From: Perlabentimonas gracilis
GTDB lineage: Bacteria; Bacteroidota; Bacteroidia; Bacteroidales; Tenuifilaceae
Length of the DNA: 64,000 nt
NCBI RefSeq assembly: GCF_011174675.1
Contig: NZ_JAANIG010000014.1
Coordinates: 1 to 64,000 of the forward strand
Direction: 5' to 3'
Position 1 is the first letter of the stretch. Each line of letters starts with the position of its first letter. Position numbers and translations under genes: made by a program. The notes beneath the pieces were generated by a model. The model searched no databases. It was not told the DNA's origin and saw nothing but the letters and a program-made list of their open reading frames with translations. Shown one piece after another: positions 44,674 through 53,283 of this stretch.

Positions 44674-45450
44674 ATGAAAGCCTTCAAGTTGTATGCGCTG
44701 TTATCAATCTCATTGACATTCATCGCTTGTAATGAGCCAAAGGTTTCAACCCTTTGGCTCATGGGCGATTCCACCATGACCGATTACGCCAACTATGGCG
44801 AGGACTATATGACCGAACGATACCCACAAATGGGCTGGGGACAAGCATTACCAAAATTTTTAGTTCCTGATAGTCTTAAAAACATATCCATTTTTGATGT
44901 TGATAGTTTGGTAGTAGTTAACAAGGCTCGCGGTGGTAGAAGTACCCGTTCATTCTTTGAGGAGGGCCGATGGGATGAGATATACAATCAGTTGAAGCCC
45001 GGCGATTTTGTTATTATTCAGTTTGGGCATAACGATGCCTCCGAGAGTAAGCAGGAGAGGTATGTAAGCCTTCCCGGTTATAAGGAGTTTCTTAGACTTT
45101 ATGTAAATCAAACTCGCCAGAAGGGTGCAACCCCAATTCTTATTACCTCGGTTTGTCGTAACTACCCTTGGGAAAACGATAGGCTAGGCAATTCACACGG
45201 CGATTATCCACAGGCTATGATGGAAGTTGCTGAGGAGTTGGATGTTTATCTTATCGGCCTAACAGAAATATCGGCCAACCATTTTACCCTAATGGGACGC
45301 GATTACGTTACTGTAAACTATTTTATGAACTTACCTCCCGGAAAGTTTGTGGCCTATCCCGAGGGTTTAACCGACAATACCCACTTTCAACCCGAGGGTG
45401 CTGATGCCGTTGCCCGCTTGGTTTATGAGGGGTTGCAAGGTCTTAAGTAA
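44674..45450 (+). CDS. Rhamnogalacturonan acetylesterase-like SGNH esterase (CE12)
   Basis: 258 residues with a lipoprotein signal ending FIAC (Cys19). SGNH/GDSL blocks are intact: GDSTM (nucleophile Ser33), RGGRST (Gly block), FGHND (Asn120) and DNTHF (Asp234, His237). CE12 members remove acetyl groups from rhamnogalacturonan or homogalacturonan so that lyases and hydrolases can act. The start codon lies 6 bases after the DUF4861 stop, showing tight coupling. Confidence 0.92.
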   Translation: MKAFKLYALLSISLTFIACNEPKVSTLWLMGDSTMTDYANYGEDYMTERYPQMGWGQALPKFLVPDSLKNISIFDVDSLVVVNKARGGRSTRSFFEEGRWDEIYNQLKPGDFVIIQFGHNDASESKQERYVSLPGYKEFLRLYVNQTRQKGATPILITSVCRNYPWENDRLGNSHGDYPQAMMEVAEELDVYLIGLTEISANHFTLMGRDYVTVNYFMNLPPGKFVAYPEGLTDNTHFQPEGADAVARLVYEGLQGLK

Positions 45451-45502
45451 CATTTTTCTTTTTATCTCCAACCTTATGAAAAATAGAATTGTTTTTTGTC
45501 TG

Positions 45503-45526
45503 AACCAATGGGTTAACCCTTTGGTT
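45503..45526. promoter_or_regulatory. 24-bp palindrome before the pectinesterase gene
   Basis: Two 12-base arms (AACCAATGGGTT and AACCCTTTGGTT) form a palindrome with a single mismatched T-T pair on each strand. It lies 47 bases before the preferred start of the CE8 gene, in an 80-120 base spacer. It could be a hairpin in the mRNA or an operator; no second copy was noticed. Confidence 0.45.
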
Positions 45527-45572
45527 ACTAGTGTTTAATCCCTTGGCGTTTAATTACAAAACCGTAGTGATT

Positions 45573-46619
45573 GTGAAAAAATTTGCAATTATCATTTTAA
45601 TTGGAGTGGCCCTTAATGGCTGCACCAACAGCCAGTCCCTTGAGCAAAAACTTTTGAAGCATATCACTTTGGTTGTGTCAAAAGATGGTACAGGTACTGT
45701 AGCCACTGTTCAGGAGGCAATTGATATGGTTCCGGAAAATAACACTGAACGCTTTGTAATCTTTATCCGCAATGGGGAGTACAAGGAGAAGATTGTGCTA
45801 CCTCGCGCAAAAACCAATGTTACTATGATTGGCGAGAGTGCCGAGGGTGTAATTCTAACCTACGACGATTATTCTGGAAAAGTGGTTGAGGGCGATACAA
45901 TTACCACCTACACTTCCCACAGTTTTGCCGCCGATGCCGATGATTTTGTGGCAATGAATATTACCTTTGCCAACTCGGCAGGTCCTGTTGGACAGGCTGT
46001 TGCTATCCGAACCACTGGCGATAGGCAAATATTCTACAACTGTAGGTTTATAGGTCATCAGGATACCTACTACACCCAAGGTCACTACAGAAACTACCTG
46101 AAGAATTGCTTTATTGAGGGTACAACCGACTATATTTTTGGACGCTCAACGGTGGTGTTCGATAGCTGCCATATCAACAGCCTTAAAACAGGATCGTACA
46201 TCACGGCAGCATCAACCGAGCAGGATGTGAAGTTTGGTTACGTATTTTTCAATTGTCGTTTTACCGCTGCACCCGGCATTGAGCGTGTGTCCCATGGTCG
46301 CCCTTGGCGCCCTTTTGCTCGCACTGTGATTATAAACTCATTTCTCGATGGTTTTGTAAATCCTGAGGGTTGGTCCATTTGGCGTGGCCGAGAGAATCAT
46401 CACGATTGCTACTATGCCGAGTATCAAAACTATGGCCCCGGTGCTGACATTTCAAATCGCATCCATTGGTCGCATCAGCTAACCGAGGCTGAGAGAGAAG
46501 TGTATACCATCCAGAATATATTTGCAAAAAGTACAAGTCCTGAATACTTTGAGGATGATTGGATACCCAACCTTGAGGCTGACCCAATTTACAGTATACT
46601 TATATCTAATTTAAACTAA
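45573..46619 (+). CDS. Pectinesterase, CE8 lipoprotein
   Basis: About 348 residues from the GTG at 45573, which gives the signal MKKFAIIILIGVALNGC with a lipobox; the open frame continues upstream to a GTG at 45531 but that would put 14 polar residues before the signal. The beta-helix carries the CE8 signatures GQAVAIR (Gln near 141), GHQDTYY (Asp near 164), GTTDYIFG (Asp near 186) and GRPWRPFART (Arg/Trp). It removes methyl esters from homogalacturonan, making it accessible to pectate lyases. Last gene of the kdu operon; no terminator was recognised after it. Confidence 0.93.
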   Translation: MKKFAIIILIGVALNGCTNSQSLEQKLLKHITLVVSKDGTGTVATVQEAIDMVPENNTERFVIFIRNGEYKEKIVLPRAKTNVTMIGESAEGVILTYDDYSGKVVEGDTITTYTSHSFAADADDFVAMNITFANSAGPVGQAVAIRTTGDRQIFYNCRFIGHQDTYYTQGHYRNYLKNCFIEGTTDYIFGRSTVVFDSCHINSLKTGSYITAASTEQDVKFGYVFFNCRFTAAPGIERVSHGRPWRPFARTVIINSFLDGFVNPEGWSIWRGRENHHDCYYAEYQNYGPGADISNRIHWSHQLTEAEREVYTIQNIFAKSTSPEYFEDDWIPNLEADPIYSILISNLN

Positions 46620-46687
46620 GCACACCAGAGATTGTTTTATTGAATGTACAAGAATTATTGAATTCACGTATATTGAAAAAACAAATT

Positions 46688-46981
46688 ATGTTAAAGGTGA
46701 GAAGCATTAGGTTAATAATAATTCTATCGGTAATTGCGGTATTTCTGCTTATCCCATTGGTTGCAATGCAGTTCACAAGTGAAGTGGACTGGAATACAAT
46801 GGATTTTATAATTATGGGAATTCTATTGCTAAGTACAGGTTTAGGTTGTGAACTTTTATTGCGCAAAGTAAAAAGTACGAGAAATAGAATTATTCTATGT
46901 GGATTAGTTTTACTCGCATTCTTTCTAATCTGGGCAGAACTTGCGGTTGGATTATTTGGGACCCCCTTTGCAGGATCGTAG
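46688..46981 (+). CDS. Small membrane protein of unknown function
   Basis: 97 residues from ATG 46688, with three hydrophobic segments (about 6-24, 35-52, 65-85) separated by short charged loops; the last segment contains LLAFFLIWAELAVGLFGTPFAG. The open frame continues upstream to 46640 but begins there without a good start. I recognise only a general resemblance to small uncharacterised inner-membrane proteins of Bacteroidota. It opens the accessory run of genes and is preceded by an AT-rich spacer. Confidence 0.6.
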   Translation: MLKVRSIRLIIILSVIAVFLLIPLVAMQFTSEVDWNTMDFIIMGILLLSTGLGCELLLRKVKSTRNRIILCGLVLLAFFLIWAELAVGLFGTPFAGS

Positions 46982-47109
46982 AGTTAGCTTAAATCTTACA
47001 AGAATTACTATCATTTTTCAAAACTATACTTCAATTTTCTTTTTTTTCGCACATAGTTGGTTCAATTTTGTTTAGCACATAAACTACTTGTTTCACGAAC
47101 AATAGTATT

Positions 47110-47682
47110 ATGTCAAATAGCAGAACAAAAAAGGAGTTGCCAACTGAGCAACACAACGAACTTCTCCGGGTTTTAAAATCCCGATTTGAGACGCATATGA
47201 ATAGGCACAAGGGTATTGAATGGGCCAAAGTGCAAGCAAAGCTAATGGCTAATGTTGATAAGCTTTGGTCGCTAAACGAAATGGAACAAACGGGTGGAGA
47301 GCCCGATATGATTGGTTACGATAAGTTTACCGACGAGTACATTTTTGTTGATTGCTCACCTGAGAGTCCAAAGGGTCGCCGAAGCCTATGCTACGATGGC
47401 GAGGCACGAAATTCACGCAAAGAGCACAAACCTCAAAGTAGTGCTTTAGAAATGGCAACCGATATGGGCGTTGAAATCTTAAGCGAAGAGCAGTACCGGG
47501 AGCTACAGATGCTGGGTGAGTTCGATTTGAAAACGTCCTCTTGGGTGAAAACGCCAGAAGATGTAAGGAAACTTGGGGGAGCCTTTTTTTGCGATCAACG
47601 CTACGGAAAGATTTTTGTTTACCACAATGGAGCAGAATCATACTACGGCTCAAGAGGATTTAGGGGTATACTTAAGGTTTAA
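47110..47682 (+). CDS. DUF4256 domain-containing protein
   Basis: 190 residues covering a complete DUF4256 domain: ELLRVLKSRFETHMNRHKGI near the start, EQTGGEPDMIGYDKFT, FVDCSPESPKGRRSLCYDGEA, LGEFDLKTSSWVKTPEDVRKLGG and YHNGAESYYGSRGFRG at the end. The family is widespread and highly conserved in soil and gut bacteria, but its role is not known to me. No signal peptide, so it is cytosolic. Neighbours give no functional clue beyond membership of an accessory cluster. Confidence 0.88.
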   Translation: MSNSRTKKELPTEQHNELLRVLKSRFETHMNRHKGIEWAKVQAKLMANVDKLWSLNEMEQTGGEPDMIGYDKFTDEYIFVDCSPESPKGRRSLCYDGEARNSRKEHKPQSSALEMATDMGVEILSEEQYRELQMLGEFDLKTSSWVKTPEDVRKLGGAFFCDQRYGKIFVYHNGAESYYGSRGFRGILKV

Positions 47683-47732
47683 ATTGATAAAAAAACCTAC
47701 ATTTAAAGCCTAACCCAAACTTCAATCTTGTT

Positions 47733-48593
47733 ATGAAACTCACTCTATCAATTCTTGCCCTTATCATATCCCAAGTTACCATTGCCCAAAGGGATTTCCC
47801 TGATTTTTTACAGGGGACTTGGAAAGTTGAAAACAAAGAAATGTACGAGCATTGGGATAAACTCAACGACAATTCCTTGAAAGGATTTTCCTACAATACA
47901 AAGGATGGTGCACTAAATATTTCAGAGTATCTCGACATTACTCAAACAAAAAAAGATATAATCTATACAGCCACAGTTCTTAATCAAAACCAGGGGAGGG
48001 GAATCAGCTTTAAGCTAAATAAGGATGGCGATACCTATTCGTTTGAAAATCCAAAGCACGATTTCCCTAAAAAGATTTCCTATAAAAAGGTATCTGAAAC
48101 CGAAGTGTTTGTTGAGGTATCCGATGGAAAGCAAAATGAGTTTTCCTACAAGATGACAAAGCAGATACCAAAGTCAAATGAAGAGGACACAACTGTTTCG
48201 AACCCAAACTACGACCCAATACTTGCCGAGAAGCTGAGTGCCGACGATTACGGGATGAAGAGTTTTATCCTGGTCATCCTAAAAACGGGTACAAACCAAA
48301 CCACCGATAGAGATTTTATCAGCGCTTGTTTCAGGGGGCATCTCGATAACATAAACCGATTGGAAGAGGAAGATAAATTGGTTGTGGCAGGCCCCCTTGC
48401 AAAAAATGAAAATACCTATAGAGGAATTTTTATTCTTAATGTTGCTACAGTAGAAGAAGCACAATTGCTATTGGAAACCGATCCCGCCATTAAGGAGGGA
48501 TTGCTTGATGCCGATATATACAATTGGTATGGGTCAGCCGCACTTCCAGAGTATTTGAATTCATCTGATAAGATTTGGAAATTGAAACCCTAA
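47733..48593 (+). CDS. Fusion of exported DUF6265-like domain with a YciI-like domain
   Basis: 286 residues. Signal peptide (about 1-19, ending TIAQ), a lipocalin-like DUF6265 domain (about 20-145, '[30 protein letters not shown]' type with GTW motif) and a C-terminal YciI-like domain (about 170-270; '[30 protein letters not shown]', with the conserved His of the HLD/H..N block). YciI domains are usually stand-alone small cytosolic proteins, so export as a fusion is unusual. Function unknown. Confidence 0.75.
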   Translation: MKLTLSILALIISQVTIAQRDFPDFLQGTWKVENKEMYEHWDKLNDNSLKGFSYNTKDGALNISEYLDITQTKKDIIYTATVLNQNQGRGISFKLNKDGDTYSFENPKHDFPKKISYKKVSETEVFVEVSDGKQNEFSYKMTKQIPKSNEEDTTVSNPNYDPILAEKLSADDYGMKSFILVILKTGTNQTTDRDFISACFRGHLDNINRLEEEDKLVVAGPLAKNENTYRGIFILNVATVEEAQLLLETDPAIKEGLLDADIYNWYGSAALPEYLNSSDKIWKLKP

Positions 48594-48606
48594 AAATCCT
48601 TCAAGA

Positions 48607-48957
48607 ATGAGTAATACAAAAATCTTTAAAATGTCCTTTGCAAGTGTTTATCCCTACTATATCCAGAAAGCCGAGAAAAAGGGGCGCACAAAAGCAGAGG
48701 TTGATGAGATTATTTTCTGGCTAACAGGTTATGATGAAAGTACATTCAAAAAGCATCTCGATAGTAATACCGATTTTGAGAACTTTTTTGCCCATGCCCC
48801 ACAAATCAATCCGAATGTTTCAAAAATTACGGGTGTCGTTTGCGGTGTTAGGGTCGAGAATATTGAGGATAAGCTAATGCAACAGATTCGTTATCTCGAT
48901 AAACTTGTTGATGAGCTTGCTAAAGGCAAAGCAATGGAGAAGATTTTAAGAAAGTAA
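48607..48957 (+). CDS. DUF2200 domain-containing protein
   Basis: 116 residues, a complete DUF2200 domain: [61 protein letters not shown] and [19 protein letters not shown]. Small cytosolic, mostly helical protein. No function is established to my knowledge. Starts 13 bases after the preceding gene and is likely in the same transcript. Confidence 0.87.
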   Translation: MSNTKIFKMSFASVYPYYIQKAEKKGRTKAEVDEIIFWLTGYDESTFKKHLDSNTDFENFFAHAPQINPNVSKITGVVCGVRVENIEDKLMQQIRYLDKLVDELAKGKAMEKILRK

Positions 48958-49027
48958 TTTAACCAACAACACTTTACCTTTACCGTCGGCAGGTATACTT
49001 AAACTTAAAACCTTAAACCTTTTTAAT

Positions 49028-49450
49028 ATGGCCGAACTAAAAACAAAGCAAACCAACGCAGATGTTATAGAGTTCATCAACTCATTTGCCGATACCGAGC
49101 AAAAGCGAGAGGATAGCTTCGAACTGCTTAAGTTGATGCAAGAGTTTACAGGTTATGAACCCAAGATGTGGGGTCCTTCCATTATCGGCTTTGGTAGTTA
49201 CCATTACAAATCGGAGAGAAGTAGGCAGGAGGGCGATTGGCCATTGGTGGGATTCTCGCCCCGAAAAGCAGCCATCTCCCTTTATGTATTTACAGGAATG
49301 CCCGAACACGAGTATCTTCTAAAAGATTTAGGCAAGTTCAAAATGGGTAAGGCCTGTATTTATGTAAAGAAGCTATCCGATATTAATTTGGATGCACTAA
49401 AAAGGATAATGGGTGAGACCATAAAGTTTTTGCAAGCGAAATATCAGTAA
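49028..49450 (+). CDS. DUF1801 (YdhG-like) protein
   Basis: 140 residues. The motif run 'FELLKLMQEFTGYEPKMWGPSIIGFGSYHYK' and 'WPLVGFSPRKAAISLYVF' is typical of the DUF1801 family, which includes B. subtilis YdhG, a frataxin-like iron-binding protein. Cytosolic and compact. One of three related DUF1801-type genes in this 6-kb cluster (the others at 54049 and 54612). An iron-chaperone role is possible but not shown here. Confidence 0.85.
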   Translation: MAELKTKQTNADVIEFINSFADTEQKREDSFELLKLMQEFTGYEPKMWGPSIIGFGSYHYKSERSRQEGDWPLVGFSPRKAAISLYVFTGMPEHEYLLKDLGKFKMGKACIYVKKLSDINLDALKRIMGETIKFLQAKYQ

Positions 49451-49474
49451 GTGTTAACGAAATAATTATTGGTT

Positions 49475-50341
49475 ATGATTTCTACTAAAATAATAATTAA
49501 AGAATCTGCCGCAAAAGTGTGGCAGGCTTTAACGGATAAGAGCCAAATGAAGGAGTGGTATTTCGATATTGCTGATTTTGAGCTAAGAGCGGGTGCAATT
49601 TTCAATTTTTATGAGCCGGGAGGTGAGAATCTTTTTCATCATCGCTGCCAGATTATTGAGATTATTCCAAAAACAAAACTTGCCCATACTTGGTCACATC
49701 CCAGCCATAGCAAAGGTGTGAGTACGGTTACTTGGTTGTTAAGCGAAGTCAACGGCATCACCGAGGTTACCCTAAAGCACGAGGGAATTGAAAACTTTGC
49801 CGATGCGGGTCCCGAATTTGCACCTGAGAATTACCAGATGGGATGGGAGGGGTTAATGTCAGCTCTAAAGAACTACATCTATGGAATTCGTAAGCAAACC
49901 TACCAAATTGAGATAAATGCATCACCCGAAGTTGTGTGGGATGTTCTTTTGAACGATGATACTTACCGTAAGTGGACTAACGTATTTTGCGAAGGTTCCT
50001 TTTACAAGGGAGAGTTGAAACCCGGTGGACGGGTTCATTTTTTAACACCAAATGGGGATGGAATGTATTCAAACATAGTTTTTTACACTCCCCATTCAAA
50101 CATTCTTTTTCAACATATTGGCGAGATAGTAAACTTTGTTGAACAACCCTTGGATGATGCTACTGAGAAATGGACTGGAGCTTTTGAAAGCTACACATTG
50201 AAGAGCAATGGCAAAACAACAACACTTGTTGCAGAGGTTGATTTAACCCCAGATCACCTTGATTCTTTCAACAAAGCATTCCCAAAAGGGTTAGATAAAA
50301 TTAAGGAACTCTCAGAGTTAAGTGAAATCACTAAAAACTAA
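49475..50341 (+). CDS. Tandem SRPBCC (AHSA1-like) domain protein
   Basis: About 288 residues from ATG 49475; the frame opens two codons earlier at TTG. Two START-like domains lie in tandem. The first (about 1-138) has 'ESAAKVWQALTDKSQMKEWYFD' and ends in the typical 'NYQMGWEGLMSALKNYI'; the second (about 143-280) restarts with 'QIEINASPEVVWDVLLNDDTYRKWTN'. AHSA1-type domains bind hydrophobic ligands or Hsp90. Fusions of two such domains are known but less common. No signal peptide. Function unknown. Confidence 0.82.
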   Translation: MISTKIIIKESAAKVWQALTDKSQMKEWYFDIADFELRAGAIFNFYEPGGENLFHHRCQIIEIIPKTKLAHTWSHPSHSKGVSTVTWLLSEVNGITEVTLKHEGIENFADAGPEFAPENYQMGWEGLMSALKNYIYGIRKQTYQIEINASPEVVWDVLLNDDTYRKWTNVFCEGSFYKGELKPGGRVHFLTPNGDGMYSNIVFYTPHSNILFQHIGEIVNFVEQPLDDATEKWTGAFESYTLKSNGKTTTLVAEVDLTPDHLDSFNKAFPKGLDKIKELSELSEITKN

Positions 50342-50347
50342 GGTATT

Positions 50348-50782
50348 ATGACTACTGCAAATATCTATTTAAATTTCAACGGTAATTGCGAGGAGGCGTT
50401 TAACTTCTACAAATCCGTTTTTGGTGGTGAGTTTAGCTACTTTAGTCGTTTTGGCTCAGTTCCCGAAGGAGATCGGTATAAAGTTTCCGATGCATACAAA
50501 AACAGAGTAATGCATGTTGCTTTACCAATCGGAAATACAGAGTTAATGGGCAGTGATTGCCATGAGGATCAGTCAGATTCCTTTATTCTGGGGAATAACT
50601 TCTCAGTATCCATTACTGCTGATAGCAAGGGGGATGTAGATAGAATATTCAATGCTCTTTTAAAGGGAGGAGTTGTGACTATGGCTGTGAACTCCACCTT
50701 TTGGGGCGACTATATTGGGATGCTAACCGATAAGTTTGGAGTGAACTGGATGGTTAGCTTTCCTGAGCAGCAACAGCAATAA
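50348..50782 (+). CDS. VOC-family (PhnB/glyoxalase-like) protein
   Basis: 144 residues with the PhnB-type pattern: 'IYLNFNGNCEEAFNFYKSVFGGEF' at the N-terminus, 'MHVALPIGNTELMGSDC' in the middle and 'FWGDYIGMLTDKFGVNWMV' near the end. PhnB-like members of the vicinal-oxygen-chelate superfamily lack a firmly assigned role. Starts 6 bases after the SRPBCC gene, so coupled expression is likely. Confidence 0.88.
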   Translation: MTTANIYLNFNGNCEEAFNFYKSVFGGEFSYFSRFGSVPEGDRYKVSDAYKNRVMHVALPIGNTELMGSDCHEDQSDSFILGNNFSVSITADSKGDVDRIFNALLKGGVVTMAVNSTFWGDYIGMLTDKFGVNWMVSFPEQQQQ

Positions 50783-50808
50783 GAGAAATACTTATTATCT
50801 AAAAATCT

Positions 50809-51333
50809 ATGATTTTTTCTAAAATCATTGAAACTCCAATTGGCAAAATGCTTGCCTGTTCAGTTGATGAGGGTATATGTTTACTTGAATATTACGATAA
50901 TCCCAAGCTAGAGTTTAAGTTAAATAAACTAGCTGATGAACTGAACGATTCAGTAGCTGAACAAAGCAACAATGCTATTGAGTTACTCGAAAATCAACTT
51001 GGTGAATATTTCGAGGGCAACCGAAAAGCCTTCTCCGTTCCACTTCACCTTGTTGGTACCGATTTTCAGCAAAAGGTTTGGAATTATCTTCTAACCATTG
51101 GTTATGGCAAAACTATAACCTATAAGGAGCAAGCATTGGCAATGGGAGATATTAAATCGATTAGGGCTGTTGCCACAGCAAACGGTGCTAATAAAATTCC
51201 CATTTTAGTACCTTGCCATAGGGTTGTTGGCTCAAAAGGTAGTCTAACAGGTTATAGCGGTGGACTTTGGCGAAAAGAGTTTCTGCTTGATCTAGAAAGC
51301 CATCAGTATAAAATATTTAACGGTCAGGCTTAA
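50809..51333 (+). CDS. ogt: Methylated-DNA--protein-cysteine methyltransferase
   Basis: 174 residues. Transfers O6-alkyl groups from guanine in DNA to its own cysteine. The active-site segment ILVPCHRVVGSKGSLTGYSG (Cys136) and the helix RAVATANGANKIP are complete. The N-terminal domain is present; no AraC-type Ada regulatory domain is fused, so this is the stand-alone Ogt form. It lies in a run of small stress-type genes. Confidence 0.94.
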   Translation: MIFSKIIETPIGKMLACSVDEGICLLEYYDNPKLEFKLNKLADELNDSVAEQSNNAIELLENQLGEYFEGNRKAFSVPLHLVGTDFQQKVWNYLLTIGYGKTITYKEQALAMGDIKSIRAVATANGANKIPILVPCHRVVGSKGSLTGYSGGLWRKEFLLDLESHQYKIFNGQA

Positions 51334-51353
51334 AATGACATAATGAAATTGAG

Positions 51354-51707
51354 ATGACACCAAAAGAAATTTTACAAAAATGGATTGACGCATTTAACAA
51401 GGCTGACTTAGAAACACTTTCAGACTTGTATGCTGACAAGGCAATTAATCATCAAGTGGCAAACGAGCCTATTGAAGGGAGAAGTGCAATTAAGAAAATG
51501 TTTGAAGACGAATTTGCGACAGCAGAAATGACTTGTATTCCTGAAAATATTTTTGAAGACGGAGAATGGGCAATTTTGGAATGGAAAGACCCAAGCGGAC
51601 TTCGTGGATGTGGATTCTTTCAAATTCAGCACGATAAAATTATTTTTCAACGTGGTTATTGGGATAAGCTGTCATTTTTGAAACTGCACAATTTACCAAT
51701 AAAGTAA
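51354..51707 (+). CDS. SnoaL/NTF2-like protein
   Basis: 117 residues with the NTF2-like start 'EILQKWIDAFNKADLETLSDLYADKAINHQ' and the strand 'WAILEWKDPSGLRGCGFFQI'. Such proteins are cone-shaped small-molecule binders or isomerases with no predictable substrate. It is separated by a single base from the next gene. Both genes look more AT-rich than the neighbouring ones, hinting at separate origin; this was judged by eye. Confidence 0.82.
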   Translation: MTPKEILQKWIDAFNKADLETLSDLYADKAINHQVANEPIEGRSAIKKMFEDEFATAEMTCIPENIFEDGEWAILEWKDPSGLRGCGFFQIQHDKIIFQRGYWDKLSFLKLHNLPIK

Positions 51708-51708
51708 A

Positions 51709-52230
51709 ATGGAGAATAAATATATTTTTCTTTTGATTGGACAAAAAGGGAGTGGAAAATCCTTCATCGGAACTCTTTTTGAAAAAGAGTTTGGGATAAA
51801 ATTCATTCGAGTGGAAGATTGGGCTAAAAAAATCAAGAAAGACAGAGATGTTGATAATGAAGCGTACCTAAAGCAAGTTTTTGAAGAAATTGAAAAGGGA
51901 ATTCGAGATAGCTTAACTGATAAGGATAAAATTGTATTTGAGTCCACAGTACTGACTGAATATTTTGATAAAATGCTTGAAAATTTAAGAAGAGATTTTC
52001 AAGTAATAACAATTGGTGTTATTGCAGACAACACAATTTGTTTAGAGAGAGTTAAATCCAGAGACCAAGAAATACACATCAACATTTCTGATGACCAAAT
52101 ATTAAGGATAAATGAGAAGGTCAGAGAAAGAAATTTTGAAACAGACTTTTCATTAATCAATGAAAATAAATCTGAGAAGGAACTTACAACTGAAATTGGT
52201 AATTTTATTGTACAGACTATTGACGAATAA
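51709..52230 (+). CDS. P-loop NTPase, nucleotide/metabolite-kinase-like
   Basis: 173 residues with a Walker A motif LLIGQKGSGKS at about 8-18 and an adenylate-kinase-like size and layout (hydrophobic strand, 'KIVFESTVL' second strand, 'TIGVIADNTICLERVKSRDQ' lid region). Substrate not recognisable. It probably acts on a small nucleotide or metabolite. Co-transcribed with the NTF2-like gene one base upstream. Confidence 0.75.
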   Translation: MENKYIFLLIGQKGSGKSFIGTLFEKEFGIKFIRVEDWAKKIKKDRDVDNEAYLKQVFEEIEKGIRDSLTDKDKIVFESTVLTEYFDKMLENLRRDFQVITIGVIADNTICLERVKSRDQEIHINISDDQILRINEKVRERNFETDFSLINENKSEKELTTEIGNFIVQTIDE

Positions 52231-52319
52231 GACTGAAATTAATGCCCGAACCACTTCAAGGGGTTTAACTAATCAGCCTGCCAGCCGATCTATAGCAATT
52301 GCATTAAAAACACAACCAA

Positions 52320-53231
52320 ATGATACAAATAGGTAATACCCCAATTTTCAAGCTTGAAAGAATTGTTGAACCAGGAATGGCAGACATTTATGTAAAATAC
52401 GAGGGTGCAAACCCAACCGGAAGTATGAAGGATAGAATGGCCCTTTCAATGATTGAGGGTGCTGAGCGGAGGGGAGAGTTGAAGAAAGGTGGGACAGTTG
52501 TTGAGTATACGGGTGGAAGCACAGGAAGCTCATTGGCAATGGTTTGTGCAGTGAAGGGTTACAAGGCGCATTTTGTATCGTCCGATGCATTTTCCGATGA
52601 GAAATTGCAAACAATGCGTGCATTTGGTGCCCAACTGGAGATTATTCCTAGTGAAAATGGGAAAATCACTGCTAAGCTAATCGGCGATATGGTGAAAAGA
52701 GCAAAAGAGATTAGCAAAAATCCCAACACTTTCTGGACAGATCAGTTTAACAATATTGATAATAGGAACGCATACCATAAAATGGCACAAGAGTTTATTG
52801 ATGAGCTTGGTACCGATATAGATGAGTTTATTACAGGCGTGGGAACTGGTGGTTCATTCTCGGGCAATGCAGAGGTTTTTAAACAAGAAATACCAAAGAT
52901 TCGCTGTATTGCCATAGAGCCCTACTACGTTCGTTCACTTTCAGGAGGTGACACATCTGGTAAGCATAAGCTCGAGGGGATTGGTGCAGGTTTTGTCCCG
53001 TCAATTTGTCGCCTCGACTTGGCAGATGAAATTATTGCAGTTAAAGATGAGGATGCCATTGAAACAGCACGAAAACTGGCTAGGTTGGAGGGTGTTTTTG
53101 GAGGAACAACTTCCGGGGCAAATGTTTGGGCTGCTATTCAAAGGGCAAAGGAATTGGGAACAGGAAAAAAGATTGTTACAATTATAGTAGATTCGGGGTT
53201 GAAATACCTTAGGGGCGACTTATTTCGATAG
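52320..53231 (+). CDS. PLP-dependent cysteine synthase-like enzyme
   Basis: 303 residues of fold-type II PLP enzyme. The PLP lysine is Lys37 in GANPTGSMKDRM; the phosphate-binding glycine loop is seen in EYTGGSTGSSLAMV near 60-73, and TGVGTGGSFSGNAEVF is the second conserved loop. It resembles cysteine synthase/cystathionine beta-synthase-like proteins, but the usual 'TSGNTG' substrate loop reads TGGSTGSS, so O-acetylserine as substrate is not certain. Its location among accessory genes, not sulfur genes, also argues for caution. Confidence 0.8.
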   Translation: MIQIGNTPIFKLERIVEPGMADIYVKYEGANPTGSMKDRMALSMIEGAERRGELKKGGTVVEYTGGSTGSSLAMVCAVKGYKAHFVSSDAFSDEKLQTMRAFGAQLEIIPSENGKITAKLIGDMVKRAKEISKNPNTFWTDQFNNIDNRNAYHKMAQEFIDELGTDIDEFITGVGTGGSFSGNAEVFKQEIPKIRCIAIEPYYVRSLSGGDTSGKHKLEGIGAGFVPSICRLDLADEIIAVKDEDAIETARKLARLEGVFGGTTSGANVWAAIQRAKELGTGKKIVTIIVDSGLKYLRGDLFR

Positions 53232-53283
53232 TTCAATATCAACAATGCAAAGTTTTCTATCCATTTATCTAAAACATAAAAGA

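Noticed and set aside
45476-45538. Short ORF of about 20 codons before the pectinesterase gene, a possible leader peptide
   Set aside because: It spans the 24-bp palindrome but has no run of regulatory codons or recognisable sequence; most likely chance.
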